Assembly: GCA_030372335.1 (NCBI GenBank)
Contig: JAUDCW010000004.1
Reading direction: 5' to 3' (one strand)
Source of the DNA: JALCOL01 sp022649665
Lineage (GTDB): Bacteria > Bacillota > Bacilli > Lactobacillales > Enterococcaceae
DNA: 64,000 nt
Shown here: positions 24,588 through 33,109 of the stretch, in pieces
Layout of the letters: each line of letters starts with the position of its first letter
Position numbering within the stretch: the first letter of the stretch is position 1
Program-made: the position numbers and the translations under genes
Notes under the pieces: model-generated
Database searches by the model: none
Told to the model about the DNA's origin: nothing
The model's input: only the letters and a program-made list of their open reading frames with translations

Positions 24588-27233
24588 TTATTTCTTTTCT
24601 TTTAGATACTCACTGACTTCGGCAAGCGCCTTGGAAAGTCCAGCTGGATCTTTCCCGCCGGCTTGTGCCATGTTCGCTCGGCCGCCGCCGCCGCCTTGGA
24701 TAAACGGCGCGATCGCCCGGATCAGCTCTTTTGCATCTAATCCGCCTTGGACGGCTTCGTCGCTGAGCGCGACTAAAAGATTCGCTTTGCCGTCTTTCGC
24801 TGTTCCCAGAACCAGGACATCCGCATTCTTTTTAGTTTTCCACTGATCGGCCATTTGGCGCAATTGATTCATATCGCTGTTTTTGACACTTTCAGCGATA
24901 TAGCGGTAATAGCCTGCTTCCTGGACATTTTCAAGGATCGAGCGGGCCTGGATCGCTGTCAAGCGGCTTTCTAATTTTTCATTTGTTTTTTGGAGTTCAC
25001 GGGCAAGCGCGGTAAGTTGTTCGGTTTTTGCCACAACATCTTTGAGCTGCGGGGCTTTGACGAGTTCCGCTACTTCTTTGAGCATCAGTTCCTCTTCATG
25101 GAGCGCAGCATACGCTTCTTTGCTGGTCACTGCTTCGATCCGGCGCACGCCCGCACCGATCCCCGACTCGGAAGTGATCTTGAAAAGGCCCAGCTCCTGC
25201 GTATTTTTGACATGTGTTCCGCCGCACAATTCGATCGAAAAATCATCGACTTCCACGACACGCACATCATGCCCGTATTTTTCGCCGAAAAGCGCCATGG
25301 CCCCCATTTTTTTAGCCGCATCGAGATCAGTTTCGATCGTTTGGACAGGCACAGCTTTCCAGATCTCTTCATTTACGATCGCTTCCATTTGATTCAGTTC
25401 TTCTGAAGTCACTTGGCCGAAATGCGTGAAATCAAAACGCAGATAACCCGGCGCCACAAGCGATCCCGCTTGAGTCGCATGTTTGCCTAAGACCCGTTTC
25501 AGGGCTTGGTGCAACAAATGCGTCGCTGTATGATTTTTAGCGATTTTATTGCGGCGCGCTTCATTGATCCGCAATGTGTAGGTCTCGCCTTCATTCAGCG
25601 GCTGATGAATTTCAACGACATGAAGTGGCTGACCGTTTGGTGCTTTTTGGACGTCGATCACGTTAGCGATCAGCTCGCCGGCTTTGTTTTCGATCGTTCC
25701 GTGATCGGCTTCTTGCCCGCCCATTTCAGCATAGAACGGCGTCTTTGAAAAGATCAGCCGGGCCGTGCCTTCTGTCGCTTCGCTGACCAGCTTGTCGTTT
25801 TGAACGATCGCCAAAAGTTCGCCGCGCACGTTCTCTTCGTGATAACCAACGAATTTGCTGGCCACTTTGATATCCAATAAAAGCGCCGATTGCGAACCCA
25901 TCGAGATCTCGGTCGTCCGCGCCTTGCGGGCCCGCTCGCGCTGAGCCGCCATTTCGGTTTCGAATCCTTTTTTATCAACGGTAAAGCCCGACTCTTCAGC
26001 GACTTCTTCGGTCAATTCTACTGGAAAACCGAATGTATCATACAGCTGAAAAACATCTTTGCCAGCCAAGACTTTTTTGCCGTTTGCCTTGGCGGCTTCG
26101 ATTTTTTCCTGCAAAATCGCTAACCCGTCATTGATCGTTTCATTAAAGCGTTCTTCTTCGTTGCGGATCACTTTTTGGATGAACTCTTGGTTATCAAGGA
26201 TCTCCGGATAATAGCTTTCCATGATCGAACCGACAACCGGGACTAATTTATACAAGAAAGCCCGCTCGATCCCGAGCTTTTTGCCGTGCATCACCGCGCG
26301 GCGCAAAAGGCGGCGCAAAACGTAGCCGCGGCCTTCATTGTCAGGAAGCGCTCCGTCGCCGATCGCGAAACTCAGCGCACGGATATGGTCAGCGACGACT
26401 TTGAATGAGACATCGTCTGCAGCATTTTTCGCATACCGCTTCCCAGCGCTCATTTCTTCAGTCGCGTGGATGATCGGCAAGAACAAATCGGTTTCGAAGT
26501 TCGTCGGTGCGTCTTGGATGATCGAGACCATCCGCTCCAGCCCCATCCCGGTATCAATATTTTTATGCGGCAGCGGTTCAAACGTGTCATCCGGTTTATG
26601 GTTGAATTCAGAAAAGACCAGGTTCCAAATTTCGAGATAGCGTTCATTTTCACCGCCGGGAAAGTTTTCCGGATCATCTTCGGCGACATTATTGTATGAC
26701 TGCCCGCGGTCATAAAAGATCTCGGTATCCGGGCCGCTTGGACCAGCCCCGAGGTCCCAGAAGTTGTCTTCCAGTTCGATGATATGTTCAGCAGGAAGCC
26801 CGACTTCCTCCTGCCAGATCCGTTTAGCTTCCGTGTCTTTCGGATAGACCGTTACATACAGCTTTTCTGGATCAAATGCGAACCATTTTGGATCGGTCAA
26901 AAGTTCCCATGCCCAGCGGATCGCCTCTTTTTTGAAATAGTCGCCGATCGAAAAATTCCCGAGCATCTCAAACATCGTATGGTGGCGCGCGGTGCGGCCG
27001 ACATTTTCGATATCATTCGTGCGGATCGATTTTTGGGCGTTCGTGATCCGCGGATTGTCCGGCACAACAGTCCCGTCAAAATACTTCTTCAGCGTAGCGA
27101 CTCCTGAATTGATCCAAAGAAGCGTCGGGTCATTGACAGGGATCAATGATGCGGATGGTTCGACCGTATGGCCTTTCGACTTGAAAAAGTCTAAAAACAT
27201 TTTTCTTGTTTCTGCAGAGCTCAATCGTTTCAT
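24588..27233 (-). CDS. alaS: Alanyl-tRNA synthetase
   Basis: 881-residue class II synthetase charging tRNA-Ala. The catalytic N-terminal part includes MFEMLGNFSIGDYFK (motif 2 area) and GMGLERMV. The editing domain has the zinc-site motif HTATHLLHQAL with CGGTH further on, and the C-terminal DHHA1/oligomerisation region ends with GGGGRANMAQAGG. All expected domains are present at normal length. AAAGGAAG precedes the ATG. Upstream lies an alanine-type T-box leader with its own promoter, so expression should rise when tRNA-Ala is uncharged. Confidence 0.98.
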   Translation of the reverse strand: MKRLSSAETRKMFLDFFKSKGHTVEPSASLIPVNDPTLLWINSGVATLKKYFDGTVVPDNPRITNAQKSIRTNDIENVGRTARHHTMFEMLGNFSIGDYFKKEAIRWAWELLTDPKWFAFDPEKLYVTVYPKDTEAKRIWQEEVGLPAEHIIELEDNFWDLGAGPSGPDTEIFYDRGQSYNNVAEDDPENFPGGENERYLEIWNLVFSEFNHKPDDTFEPLPHKNIDTGMGLERMVSIIQDAPTNFETDLFLPIIHATEEMSAGKRYAKNAADDVSFKVVADHIRALSFAIGDGALPDNEGRGYVLRRLLRRAVMHGKKLGIERAFLYKLVPVVGSIMESYYPEILDNQEFIQKVIRNEEERFNETINDGLAILQEKIEAAKANGKKVLAGKDVFQLYDTFGFPVELTEEVAEESGFTVDKKGFETEMAAQRERARKARTTEISMGSQSALLLDIKVASKFVGYHEENVRGELLAIVQNDKLVSEATEGTARLIFSKTPFYAEMGGQEADHGTIENKAGELIANVIDVQKAPNGQPLHVVEIHQPLNEGETYTLRINEARRNKIAKNHTATHLLHQALKRVLGKHATQAGSLVAPGYLRFDFTHFGQVTSEELNQMEAIVNEEIWKAVPVQTIETDLDAAKKMGAMALFGEKYGHDVRVVEVDDFSIELCGGTHVKNTQELGLFKITSESGIGAGVRRIEAVTSKEAYAALHEEELMLKEVAELVKAPQLKDVVAKTEQLTALARELQKTNEKLESRLTAIQARSILENVQEAGYYRYIAESVKNSDMNQLRQMADQWKTKKNADVLVLGTAKDGKANLLVALSDEAVQGGLDAKELIRAIAPFIQGGGGGRANMAQAGGKDPAGLSKALAEVSEYLKEKK

Positions 27234-27260
27234 CTATTTATCTTCCTTTCTTTTCAAAAC

Positions 27261-27460
27261 AAAAAGACAGCATTACAATTTGGGGACGTCGGTGCGCGGT
27301 ACCACCCCAATTGTAATGCTGTCGCAATTACCTCTTTATCCCGGATAACGGCGAGTGCCGGCCTTTCAGGCAAAATAAGGGAGCATCTGGAAAATCCTCG
27401 TACTCTCTTCCACCACCGAGAGCTCGCTTTGATCGAAAACTGCACCAGACATATCCTTAC
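27261..27460 (-). ncRNA. T-box riboswitch, alanine type
   Basis: Minus-strand leader of alaS with the T-box core GGGTGGTACCGCG (27307-27295) whose UGGU pairs with the ACCA end of uncharged tRNA-Ala. A long terminator (GACAGCATTACAATT paired with its complement, then UUUUU) occupies 27323-27261. A GCU (Ala) triplet in the expected position on the 3' side of stem I (in AGAUGCUCCC) is the likely specifier. Confidence 0.92.
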
Positions 27461-27467
27461 CTTGGAT

Positions 27468-27496
27468 AGTATATGAAAGTTCCGGCGCATCGTCAA
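27468..27496 (-). promoter_or_regulatory. alaS promoter
   Basis: TTGACG, 17 bp, TATACT on the minus strand, just upstream of the T-box. Confidence 0.8.
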
Positions 27497-27500
27497 GGAC

Positions 27501-28577
27501 TTATGGCTCGATTCGGACGACTTTTCGGTATAAATAGCGGTACGGATCGAGCACCCCTTCCAGCGGCACTTGATGCGGCGCCCGGTAATACGTGGAAAGC
27601 GGCAAGATCTGTTCGATGAAATGACCGCCGCCCCCTAAGATCGGGCCGCCTTTCAAGCACGAACTGTCCTGCAAAAGACAAAACTGATTGCGTTCGCTGT
27701 TGATCACAAGCCCAAACATATTTTCCCCGGTGACTTCCGGCGGCAGCGGCGAACGATGGAGCCCGCGAACATCCGGTCCCCAGCGGAAAAGACGGCGCGT
27801 GCCGGCACCGACGAAATACTCCCACTCGTTTTCGTTGGGCAGCGAGAAATTATATTTGCGCAGTTGTTTGAGGAGCTGCGAATAGTCGCACGGAGCATGT
27901 GTATAGATCTGATAGCGATTTGTCGCCGGATCCATTTCCAAGTAAAACTCGTCTCTTGCCAAATAGCTGCGCGGGAAATTCCAATTCAGAGCGCGTTCCG
28001 GCGGCAGCTCGGGCATCACCGCTTTTTTGATTTTCTCTTCAATCAATGAATAGGCGTCGACTTGTCCGGAAAATTCGCCGGTCACGACATCCAAAGTCCC
28101 GATAAAGCGTGTTCCGACCGGTGAACTGTGTTTTGCAACGAGCATCGGCGGAACGACCGTCTTGCGCAGCGGCGAGGTATGCGAATTGATATAATCAGCA
28201 ACTCCGCGGATCGTCGTGAAATCGCAAGCGGGCGCATCCTCCTCCGCAAACTCTGCGGAAAGAAAATTTTCCGCGTTTTCCCAGCGGAGCTCTTCTCCCG
28301 CCAAAAGCTCATGGCTGGCGAGGCCTTTCGTCCCTTCATCCCAACCTAAAATCGCTTCTTGGTTTCCGGGCACAAAAACAAACGACTCGCCGTTGATCGA
28401 AAGTGTAAATGTTCGGCATTTCACGCCGCCCAGCGAATAGTTTTTTAATCGAATATTTTCGATCGGCAAAAGCGGGCTGACAAAATACATCAGGATCTGC
28501 CGCATCTGAACTTTTTTTTCGTCGTCATTCAGCTGTTTCCAAATCTGCCAATCAAGCAAATGAAATTGATTTTTCAT
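27501..28577 (-). CDS. FGE/SUMF1-like domain protein of unknown function
   Basis: 358 residues, no signal peptide or membrane segment. The segment from NGESFVFVPGNQEAILGWDEG through LPNENEWEYFVGAGTRRLFRWG to CLKGGPILGGGG and YYRAPHQ follows the order of the formylglycine-generating enzyme/C-type-lectin-like fold (FVxVPGG, LPTExEWEyAar.G, RGGSw). The paired active-site cysteines of true FGE are not evident, so a structural or binding role is as likely as catalysis. Its ATG overlaps by ATGA with the stop of a reading frame continuing the upstream immunity-like gene, suggesting coupled translation. No function is assigned. Confidence 0.6.
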   Translation of the reverse strand: MKNQFHLLDWQIWKQLNDDEKKVQMRQILMYFVSPLLPIENIRLKNYSLGGVKCRTFTLSINGESFVFVPGNQEAILGWDEGTKGLASHELLAGEELRWENAENFLSAEFAEEDAPACDFTTIRGVADYINSHTSPLRKTVVPPMLVAKHSSPVGTRFIGTLDVVTGEFSGQVDAYSLIEEKIKKAVMPELPPERALNWNFPRSYLARDEFYLEMDPATNRYQIYTHAPCDYSQLLKQLRKYNFSLPNENEWEYFVGAGTRRLFRWGPDVRGLHRSPLPPEVTGENMFGLVINSERNQFCLLQDSSCLKGGPILGGGGHFIEQILPLSTYYRAPHQVPLEGVLDPYRYLYRKVVRIEP

Positions 28578-28668
28578 GGTCTCTCTTTCGCTTTCGTTTT
28601 CTTTTGGTTGGCTGCCCAGCGCTTTTGCGCCGCGGGACCGTAAAAGGTTTTATTGATCCCTTTATAAG
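28574..28668 (-). other. Open reading frame tail downstream of the immunity-like gene
   Basis: After the upstream stop, the +1 frame stays open for 30 codons (YKGINKTFYGPAAQKRW, then a Lys-rich tail) and ends in TGA overlapping the next ATG. It has no start codon or ribosome binding site of its own. It looks like the displaced C-terminus of the upstream gene, shifted near the GGGGCCGGGG tract at about 28674-28683. Confidence 0.45.
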
Positions 28669-28955
28669 GAAGCCCCGGCCCCAAAGTGAAAATGGTAGCC
28701 GTCCCGGCTGGCGATCTGCGCCAGCTCTTTGAGTCGCGCCTGATTACTGCGGTCCAAACAGAGATGTCCTTTCATCAGATACAGTGAAACTTGATTGATC
28801 AAATGATGCAATTCGAAATAAGGATTGCTCTCTGTCCGCTCGAGCACACCGATCGCCGTTTTCAAAAGCGCCTGCAGTTTCTCATCCTCATGCAAATCAT
28901 CAACGATTTGACCAATCAGGCAAATCGCTTCTTCTTTATCTGAATCCTCTTTCAT
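28662..28955 (-). CDS. Bacteriocin immunity (EntA_Immun-like) protein
   Basis: 97-residue soluble, helix-rich protein. The pattern EEAICLIGQIVDD near the N-terminus, NPYFELHHLINQVSLYL in the middle and DGYHFHFGAG near the end resembles the enterocin A immunity family, small proteins that protect producers from class IIa bacteriocins. The ATG at 28955 follows GAGG by eight bases; a GTG three codons upstream is less likely. No bacteriocin precursor or transporter lies nearby, so this would be an orphan immunity gene. A possible frameshift after GAG-rich codons may truncate the C-terminus. Confidence 0.5.
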   Translation of the reverse strand: MKEDSDKEEAICLIGQIVDDLHEDEKLQALLKTAIGVLERTESNPYFELHHLINQVSLYLMKGHLCLDRSNQARLKELAQIASRDGYHFHFGAGASL

Positions 28956-29045
28956 TCCCTTCACCTCACTAGAAATATCATATCATATATGATTAAAATT
29001 TTCTCATTTTTTCTAATGAAATTCCAAATATAAAGGAAATTTTTA

Positions 29046-30395
29046 TCAGCTGTTTGAATCTTTTTTTGCTTTGCGACGCTGGCGTTCGCTGCGGACGCGT
29101 TCTTGCCGGCGATTTTGTTTATTTTTGTCAGCGATCGCCCGGTTGATCTTCTTTTTATAACCGGGTTTGATCTTTTTCTTCTTCTTTTTCATCAAGCCGA
29201 TCAGTTCAGGATCCAGTTCGTCCTTTTTCTTTTTGCGATTGACGCGCCGTTTGCGGTCATGCGTTTCAATGAGCGCACCGTCTTTCAAAGCGACTGGGAT
29301 AAAATGAACACCTTTTTTCTCCAGCCAGCTCAGCGTCTCTTCGTCATCCGGCCCGTATAAAGTGATCGCTTCGCCGTGCAGGCCGTTTCGGCCGGTCCGG
29401 CCGACCCGGTGGACGAAAAACTCGGGATCGTTCGGCAGCTCTTCATTGATCACAAGCGAAACCCCTTCGATGTCGATCCCGCGGGCAGCTAAGTCCGTCG
29501 CGACGATGAACTGATACTGCATGTTTTTGACTTCGCGCATCAAGCGTTTGCGTTCGCGCGGCGGAAGATCGCCGTGGATCTTTGCAACTTTCAATCCTTG
29601 CTCTTTCAAAAAATCAGTCAGCACATCCGCTTGCTTTTTCGTATTGGAAAAAACGATCGCCAAGTACGGCTCGCCCATCGTTAAAAGTCGATAGATCACT
29701 TGATTGCGCGACTGGCCTTTGATCGACAGCAGCTTATTTTCGACCGTATCAGCAACGGCTGACTTCGTATCGATCATTTCGACCGTCGGATGATCGAAGT
29801 ATTTTTTTAAAAACGGCTGGATCTTTTGCGGGATCGTCGCCGAGAAGATCAAAAACTGCGCGCCTTGCGGCAGCTGCGAAGCGATCTTATCGACATCTGG
29901 CAAAAAGCCCATATCAAGCGCCATATCCGCTTCATCGACAACGAGCGCTTTCGCCGTATATAGTTTGAGCGCCCCTTCCTGGCTCAGATCAACCAGACGG
30001 CCGGGCGTTCCGATCACGACTTGCGGCTGCTGATGGGCCAATTTTCCCAGTTGACGTTTTTTATCTGTCCCGCCGGTATAATTGCTCACTTGGATCGCTT
30101 CCGGCGCAAAAGACGCCAAGTACTGCGCATCTTGATAGATCTGGTCCGCCAGTTCGCGGCTCGGGGCGGCGATGACGACTTGGACTTCTTTTTTTTGCGG
30201 ATCGAGCCGATCAAAGAGCGGCAACAGATAAGCATGCGTTTTGCCGCTGCCGGTCTGCGACTGGCCGATCACGCTGAGCCCTTCGCGGATCTTTGGGATC
30301 AGGCGCTTTTGGATCTCAGTCGGACGCGTGAATCCCTTTTTTTCAACTGCTTTCAGCAGGAAAGGTTTTAATTCAAATGTTTCAAACTTGTTCAT
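29046..30395 (-). CDS. cshB: DEAD-box RNA helicase, CshB-like
   Basis: 449-residue ATP-dependent RNA helicase. Motifs in order: Q motif with FTRPTEIQKRLIP, Walker A SQTGSGKT, PSRELADQ, TPGRL, DEAD in VVDEADMALD, SAT in FSATIP, then in the second RecA domain VFSNTKKQ, ATDLAARGID and HRVGRTGR. A basic, lysine/arginine-rich tail of about 75 residues probably contacts RNA. The start used is the ATG after GGAG at 30395. An extended -10 promoter (TGCTATAAT, minus strand) lies near 30444-30452. Likely role: ribosome assembly or cold-shock RNA remodelling. Confidence 0.92.
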   Translation of the reverse strand: MNKFETFELKPFLLKAVEKKGFTRPTEIQKRLIPKIREGLSVIGQSQTGSGKTHAYLLPLFDRLDPQKKEVQVVIAAPSRELADQIYQDAQYLASFAPEAIQVSNYTGGTDKKRQLGKLAHQQPQVVIGTPGRLVDLSQEGALKLYTAKALVVDEADMALDMGFLPDVDKIASQLPQGAQFLIFSATIPQKIQPFLKKYFDHPTVEMIDTKSAVADTVENKLLSIKGQSRNQVIYRLLTMGEPYLAIVFSNTKKQADVLTDFLKEQGLKVAKIHGDLPPRERKRLMREVKNMQYQFIVATDLAARGIDIEGVSLVINEELPNDPEFFVHRVGRTGRNGLHGEAITLYGPDDEETLSWLEKKGVHFIPVALKDGALIETHDRKRRVNRKKKKDELDPELIGLMKKKKKKIKPGYKKKINRAIADKNKQNRRQERVRSERQRRKAKKDSNS

Positions 30396-30501
30396 GTTTT
30401 CTCCTTCATCGTCTAGCAAGACTTCAATGCTTTTTCTTCAATGATTATAGCATAGATCCAGCGGCTTCACGATCGCACAAAAGTTTTCTTTCAAGAAAGA
30501 C

Positions 30502-30530
30502 TTGACAAGGTCTGCCAGATTGCCTAGAAT
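30502..30530 (+). promoter_or_regulatory. Promoter of tRNA-Ser
   Basis: TTGACA, 17 bp, TAGAAT, ending 10 bp before the tRNA. Confidence 0.85.
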
Positions 30531-30540
30531 AAATAAGCGT

Positions 30541-30627
30541 GGAAAGGTGGCAGAGCGGTAATGCACCGGACTCGAAATCCGGCGAACGGGCTTATGCTCG
30601 TGCACGGGTTCAAATCCCGTCCTTTCC
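30541..30627 (+). tRNA. tRNA-Ser (anticodon CGA)
   Basis: Acceptor GGAAAGG pairs with CCTTTCC; anticodon stem CCGGA/TCCGG frames loop CTCGAAA with anticodon CGA (reads UCG). The long variable arm (ACGGGC/GCTCGT) identifies a serine tRNA, and the T-arm is CGGGTTCAAATCCCG. CCA is not encoded and the base following the acceptor is T, where bacterial tRNA-Ser normally has G. Confidence 0.93.
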
Positions 30628-30639
30628 TTATTTTCAAAC

Positions 30640-30671
30640 AAAACGCCTCTTCGGCTGCGGAGAGGCGTTTT
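30640..30671. terminator. Terminator after tRNA-Ser
   Basis: 9-bp stem AACGCCTCT/AGAGGCGTT flanked by A and T runs. Confidence 0.85.
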
Positions 30672-30693
30672 GTTGTTTCTTAACGAACAATTT

Positions 30694-30763
30694 TGCTATA
30701 GTAGAAGTGGCCTTGTGCTTTGAATAGAAAAAAGCCCCGCTCAGCAAGGCCGGCTGAAAGGGG
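30694..30763 (+). promoter_or_regulatory. Extended -10 promoter and leader hairpin before the HesB-like gene
   Basis: TGCTATAGT at 30694-30702 is an extended -10. The following leader of about 150 nt folds as CCCC/GGGG (30735-30738, 30760-30763) outside CAGC/GCTG (30742-30745, 30753-30756) with a 7-nt loop. Function unknown. Confidence 0.4.
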
Positions 30764-30856
30764 ACAGGTTAAATAAAAGGTCTGCTTGAATTATATCACA
30801 AAATTTCACCAGTTTCAAAATAGGTATGACCTTTTTGCAAATAAGGGGGAGTTTTT

Positions 30857-31207
30857 ATGAAAATCCATATTACTGAAATGGCAGGGAACGTGCTCGACCA
30901 GCACCTCACCCCCGCAAAAACTTTTTTGCTCGCTTTGAATGACGGCTCAAATCAATTTTCAAACGCCGGCGGCACCTGTATGATCGGTGACGCGTACCAA
31001 GTGATCCCGGTCGATCAGCCGATCGCGCCGTTTACGATCGAACTCGACAATCCCAACTATCATGTGTATATTTCCAAATATGAACAGATCTTTCTGCCTG
31101 AATCATTCACTCTGGATATCTATCCAGGCGTCGGGACGCTGGTCTTGAAAAGCGCTGATGGCATTTTAGATGCCAACGTGCAATTCGGCAACACGACTGC
31201 AAAATAA
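30857..31207 (+). CDS. HesB/YqkB-like iron-sulfur cluster biosynthesis family protein
   Basis: 116-residue soluble beta-rich protein. The beginning MKIHITEMAGNVLDQHL and the overall strand pattern fit the HesB/IscA-like Fe-S biosynthesis domain in its short Firmicutes form. Only one cysteine (GGTCMIGD) is present, not the three of true A-type carriers, so it may be a divergent YqkB/YneR-type protein without scaffold function. AAGGGGGAG precedes the ATG. It is monocistronic, with a terminator on its 3' side. Confidence 0.6.
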   Translation: MKIHITEMAGNVLDQHLTPAKTFLLALNDGSNQFSNAGGTCMIGDAYQVIPVDQPIAPFTIELDNPNYHVYISKYEQIFLPESFTLDIYPGVGTLVLKSADGILDANVQFGNTTAK

Positions 31208-31213
31208 GAAAAC

Positions 31214-31266
31214 AAAAAAACGAACAGCAGACGCCAAAACTTTGACCGTCTGCTGCTCGCTTTTTG
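31214..31266. terminator. Bidirectional terminator between HesB-like gene and cse60
   Basis: 9-bp perfect stem CAGCAGACG/CGTCTGCTG flanked by A7 and T5. Confidence 0.88.
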
Positions 31267-31267
31267 T

Positions 31268-31456
31268 TTAATAATCGTTTTTTTGATAAATGATCAAAGC
31301 GGAGAAATTTTCATCTTGTTCGGCATTCAACGGTGAATCGCTGTACTTGATGTCGACGATCTTGTCCCCTTTGCGCTGCAATTCAGCCAAATGGTCATTC
31401 AGCTGTTCGCCGAAGCGAGCTGAGGTACATTCTTTTACAAAACGAGTCTGGATCAT
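31268..31456 (-). CDS. Cse60-family small protein
   Basis: 62-residue acidic soluble protein beginning MIQTRFVKECTSARFGEQLN and ending SALIIYQKND, the pattern of the sporulation-annotated Cse60/DUF2758 family that is common in non-sporulating Lactobacillales. The ATG at 31456 follows AAAGGTGGT; a longer reading frame upstream has no ribosome binding site. Function is unknown outside Bacillus, where the name derives from sigma-E control; no such regulon is expected here. Confidence 0.6.
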   Translation of the reverse strand: MIQTRFVKECTSARFGEQLNDHLAELQRKGDKIVDIKYSDSPLNAEQDENFSALIIYQKNDY

Positions 31457-31601
31457 ATTTTCACCACCTTTCGAAGTGCTGATCGAATCAACATTTGCCA
31501 TTATAATACAAATTCATGCAAGTTTTAATATTTTTTTCATTTCTTGCTTTAGAACGCTGGTGTACACTAAAGAATGTGTGTAAGAGTGAAATGAGGTGAA
31601 A

Positions 31602-32552
31602 ATGATTTTATTACCAATTTTTCTAGGATTATTTGCCGGCTTTATCCTGCCGGTCCAAACCGCGATCAACTCCAAACTGCGCAGTACGCTCGACTCGCCT
31701 TTCTTGAGCGCACTGGCTTCTTTTTCGTTTGGGATGCTCACGCTTTTGATCGTTCTGGAGATCACGCGGATCGGGATCCTGCCCGCGCTCGCTGATTTTC
31801 AAACGATCGCTTGGTGGGGCTGGACAGGCGGCCTGCTCGGGATCATTGTTTTGACTGGAACGATCATCCTGCTGCCAAAAGTCGGCAGCATGCAGACGGT
31901 CCTGCTGCCGATCCTCGGTCAGATATTGACCGGCATGGCGATCGATCAGTTCGGCTGGTTCAAAATGGCAGTCCACCGCTTCAACAGCATGCGCCAGCTC
32001 GGTACACTGCTTCTGATCATCGGCGTTTTTATGATCGTCGCGCTGGAAAGTCTCTTGAAAGAACCCAAGCGGAAAACGAAAAGGAAGGCGGCGTGGACCC
32101 GCAAGCTGCCGTGGATCTTTCTTGGGATCGCGATCGGGGCTGCCTCGGCGGTCCAGACTGCGATCAATGGCTACTTGGGGATCGAACTGGCTGCGCCGCT
32201 GAAAGCCGCTTTTATCTCCTTTTTCGTCGGCTGGCTTGGTCTGCTTTTGATCGTCGCCCTCAAAGAGCGCGGCATCCATTATTCCGCTGCGCTCAAAAAT
32301 AAGCCGCATCCAAAGTGGGTCTGGCTGGGCGGCTTTTTGGGTCCGATCGTGATCGGCAGCAATACCGCCCTCGTTCCGATCATCGGTACCGGAATGGTTG
32401 TTGTTTTAGCATTGATGGGGCAGATCTTGGGTTCGCTTTTGATCGATCAGTTCGGCTGGTTTACGATCCCGAAACATCCGATCGATCTCCTGCAAATTGC
32501 CGGTGTCCTCTTGATGATCGGCGGGATCGTGCTCATCAAGCTGTTTTCATAA
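31602..32552 (+). CDS. DMT/YdcZ (DUF606) transporter, duplicated
   Basis: 316-residue membrane protein with about ten hydrophobic helices in two homologous halves. Each half starts with a related segment (FAGFILPVQTAINSKLR and GAASAVQTAINGYLG) and ends with GxxLIDQFGWF, so two DUF606 units are fused where many bacteria have separate small genes. This makes a standalone drug/metabolite transporter-type carrier likely; the substrate is unknown. The ATG at 31602 follows GAGG by five bases. A terminator follows. Confidence 0.82.
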   Translation: MILLPIFLGLFAGFILPVQTAINSKLRSTLDSPFLSALASFSFGMLTLLIVLEITRIGILPALADFQTIAWWGWTGGLLGIIVLTGTIILLPKVGSMQTVLLPILGQILTGMAIDQFGWFKMAVHRFNSMRQLGTLLLIIGVFMIVALESLLKEPKRKTKRKAAWTRKLPWIFLGIAIGAASAVQTAINGYLGIELAAPLKAAFISFFVGWLGLLLIVALKERGIHYSAALKNKPHPKWVWLGGFLGPIVIGSNTALVPIIGTGMVVVLALMGQILGSLLIDQFGWFTIPKHPIDLLQIAGVLLMIGGIVLIKLFS

Positions 32553-32596
32553 TTGTTGGAAAGTCCGCAAAAATTTTTTCTATAGAAACAAATAGC

Positions 32597-32636
32597 AGAC
32601 CGCGACCTTTGCATTACACTTCGCGGTCTTTTTTTT
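32597..32636 (+). terminator. Terminator of the YdcZ gene
   Basis: 9-bp stem AGACCGCGA/TCGCGGTCT followed by a T-run of about eight; it overlaps the 3' end of the convergent rhodanese gene. Confidence 0.88.
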
Positions 32637-32931
32637 GTGCTGCCTGATAGTCGCGCAGCGCATACATTCCGCCAGCGACCGCGGTCACCTTGAAGCCTTG
32701 TGCTTCCATCAGTTCGCCGCCGATCCGCGTTTTGCGTCCGGTGCGGCAGATCAAATAATAATGCGTTGCTTTGTCCAATTTTTCCAGCTCATCAAGCAGC
32801 TCCTCCAGCGGCAGGCTGCGGGCTTCCGGCAAATGTTCCGCTTCATACTCCGGCGGTGTCCGCAGATCCAGCAGTTCCAGAGCGGCGTCTTTTCTCTTCG
32901 CTAAAAATTCCGAGATCGATATTTCCTGCAT
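32614..32931 (-). CDS. Single-domain rhodanese-like sulfurtransferase
   Basis: 105-residue cytosolic protein with the rhodanese pattern LLDLRTPPEYEAEHLPEARSLPL and the active-site loop ICRTGRKT carrying the catalytic Cys 62, then GGMYALRDY. It probably moves sulfane sulfur from a donor to an acceptor such as cyanide or a thiol. Ribosome binding site AAAGGAGG precedes the ATG. Its 3' end is shared with the terminator of the facing transporter gene. It appears to be transcribed alone. Confidence 0.9.
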   Translation of the reverse strand: MQEISISEFLAKRKDAALELLDLRTPPEYEAEHLPEARSLPLEELLDELEKLDKATHYYLICRTGRKTRIGGELMEAQGFKVTAVAGGMYALRDYQAAQKKDREV

Positions 32932-33109
32932 TTTTCCCCCTCCTTTATAAACATTTCTAAATCTGTTCGAATCGATTTTACCTTTTTTTCACGGTTTTCG
33001 CGAGCCGCACATCTTTTGGTCCGGCGACATCAGACGAGCATCGGGAACAGTTATGCTATAATTTCAATAGGCAAGCGTGTTCCAATCATTGAAATGCAGG
33101 TGGATATTT

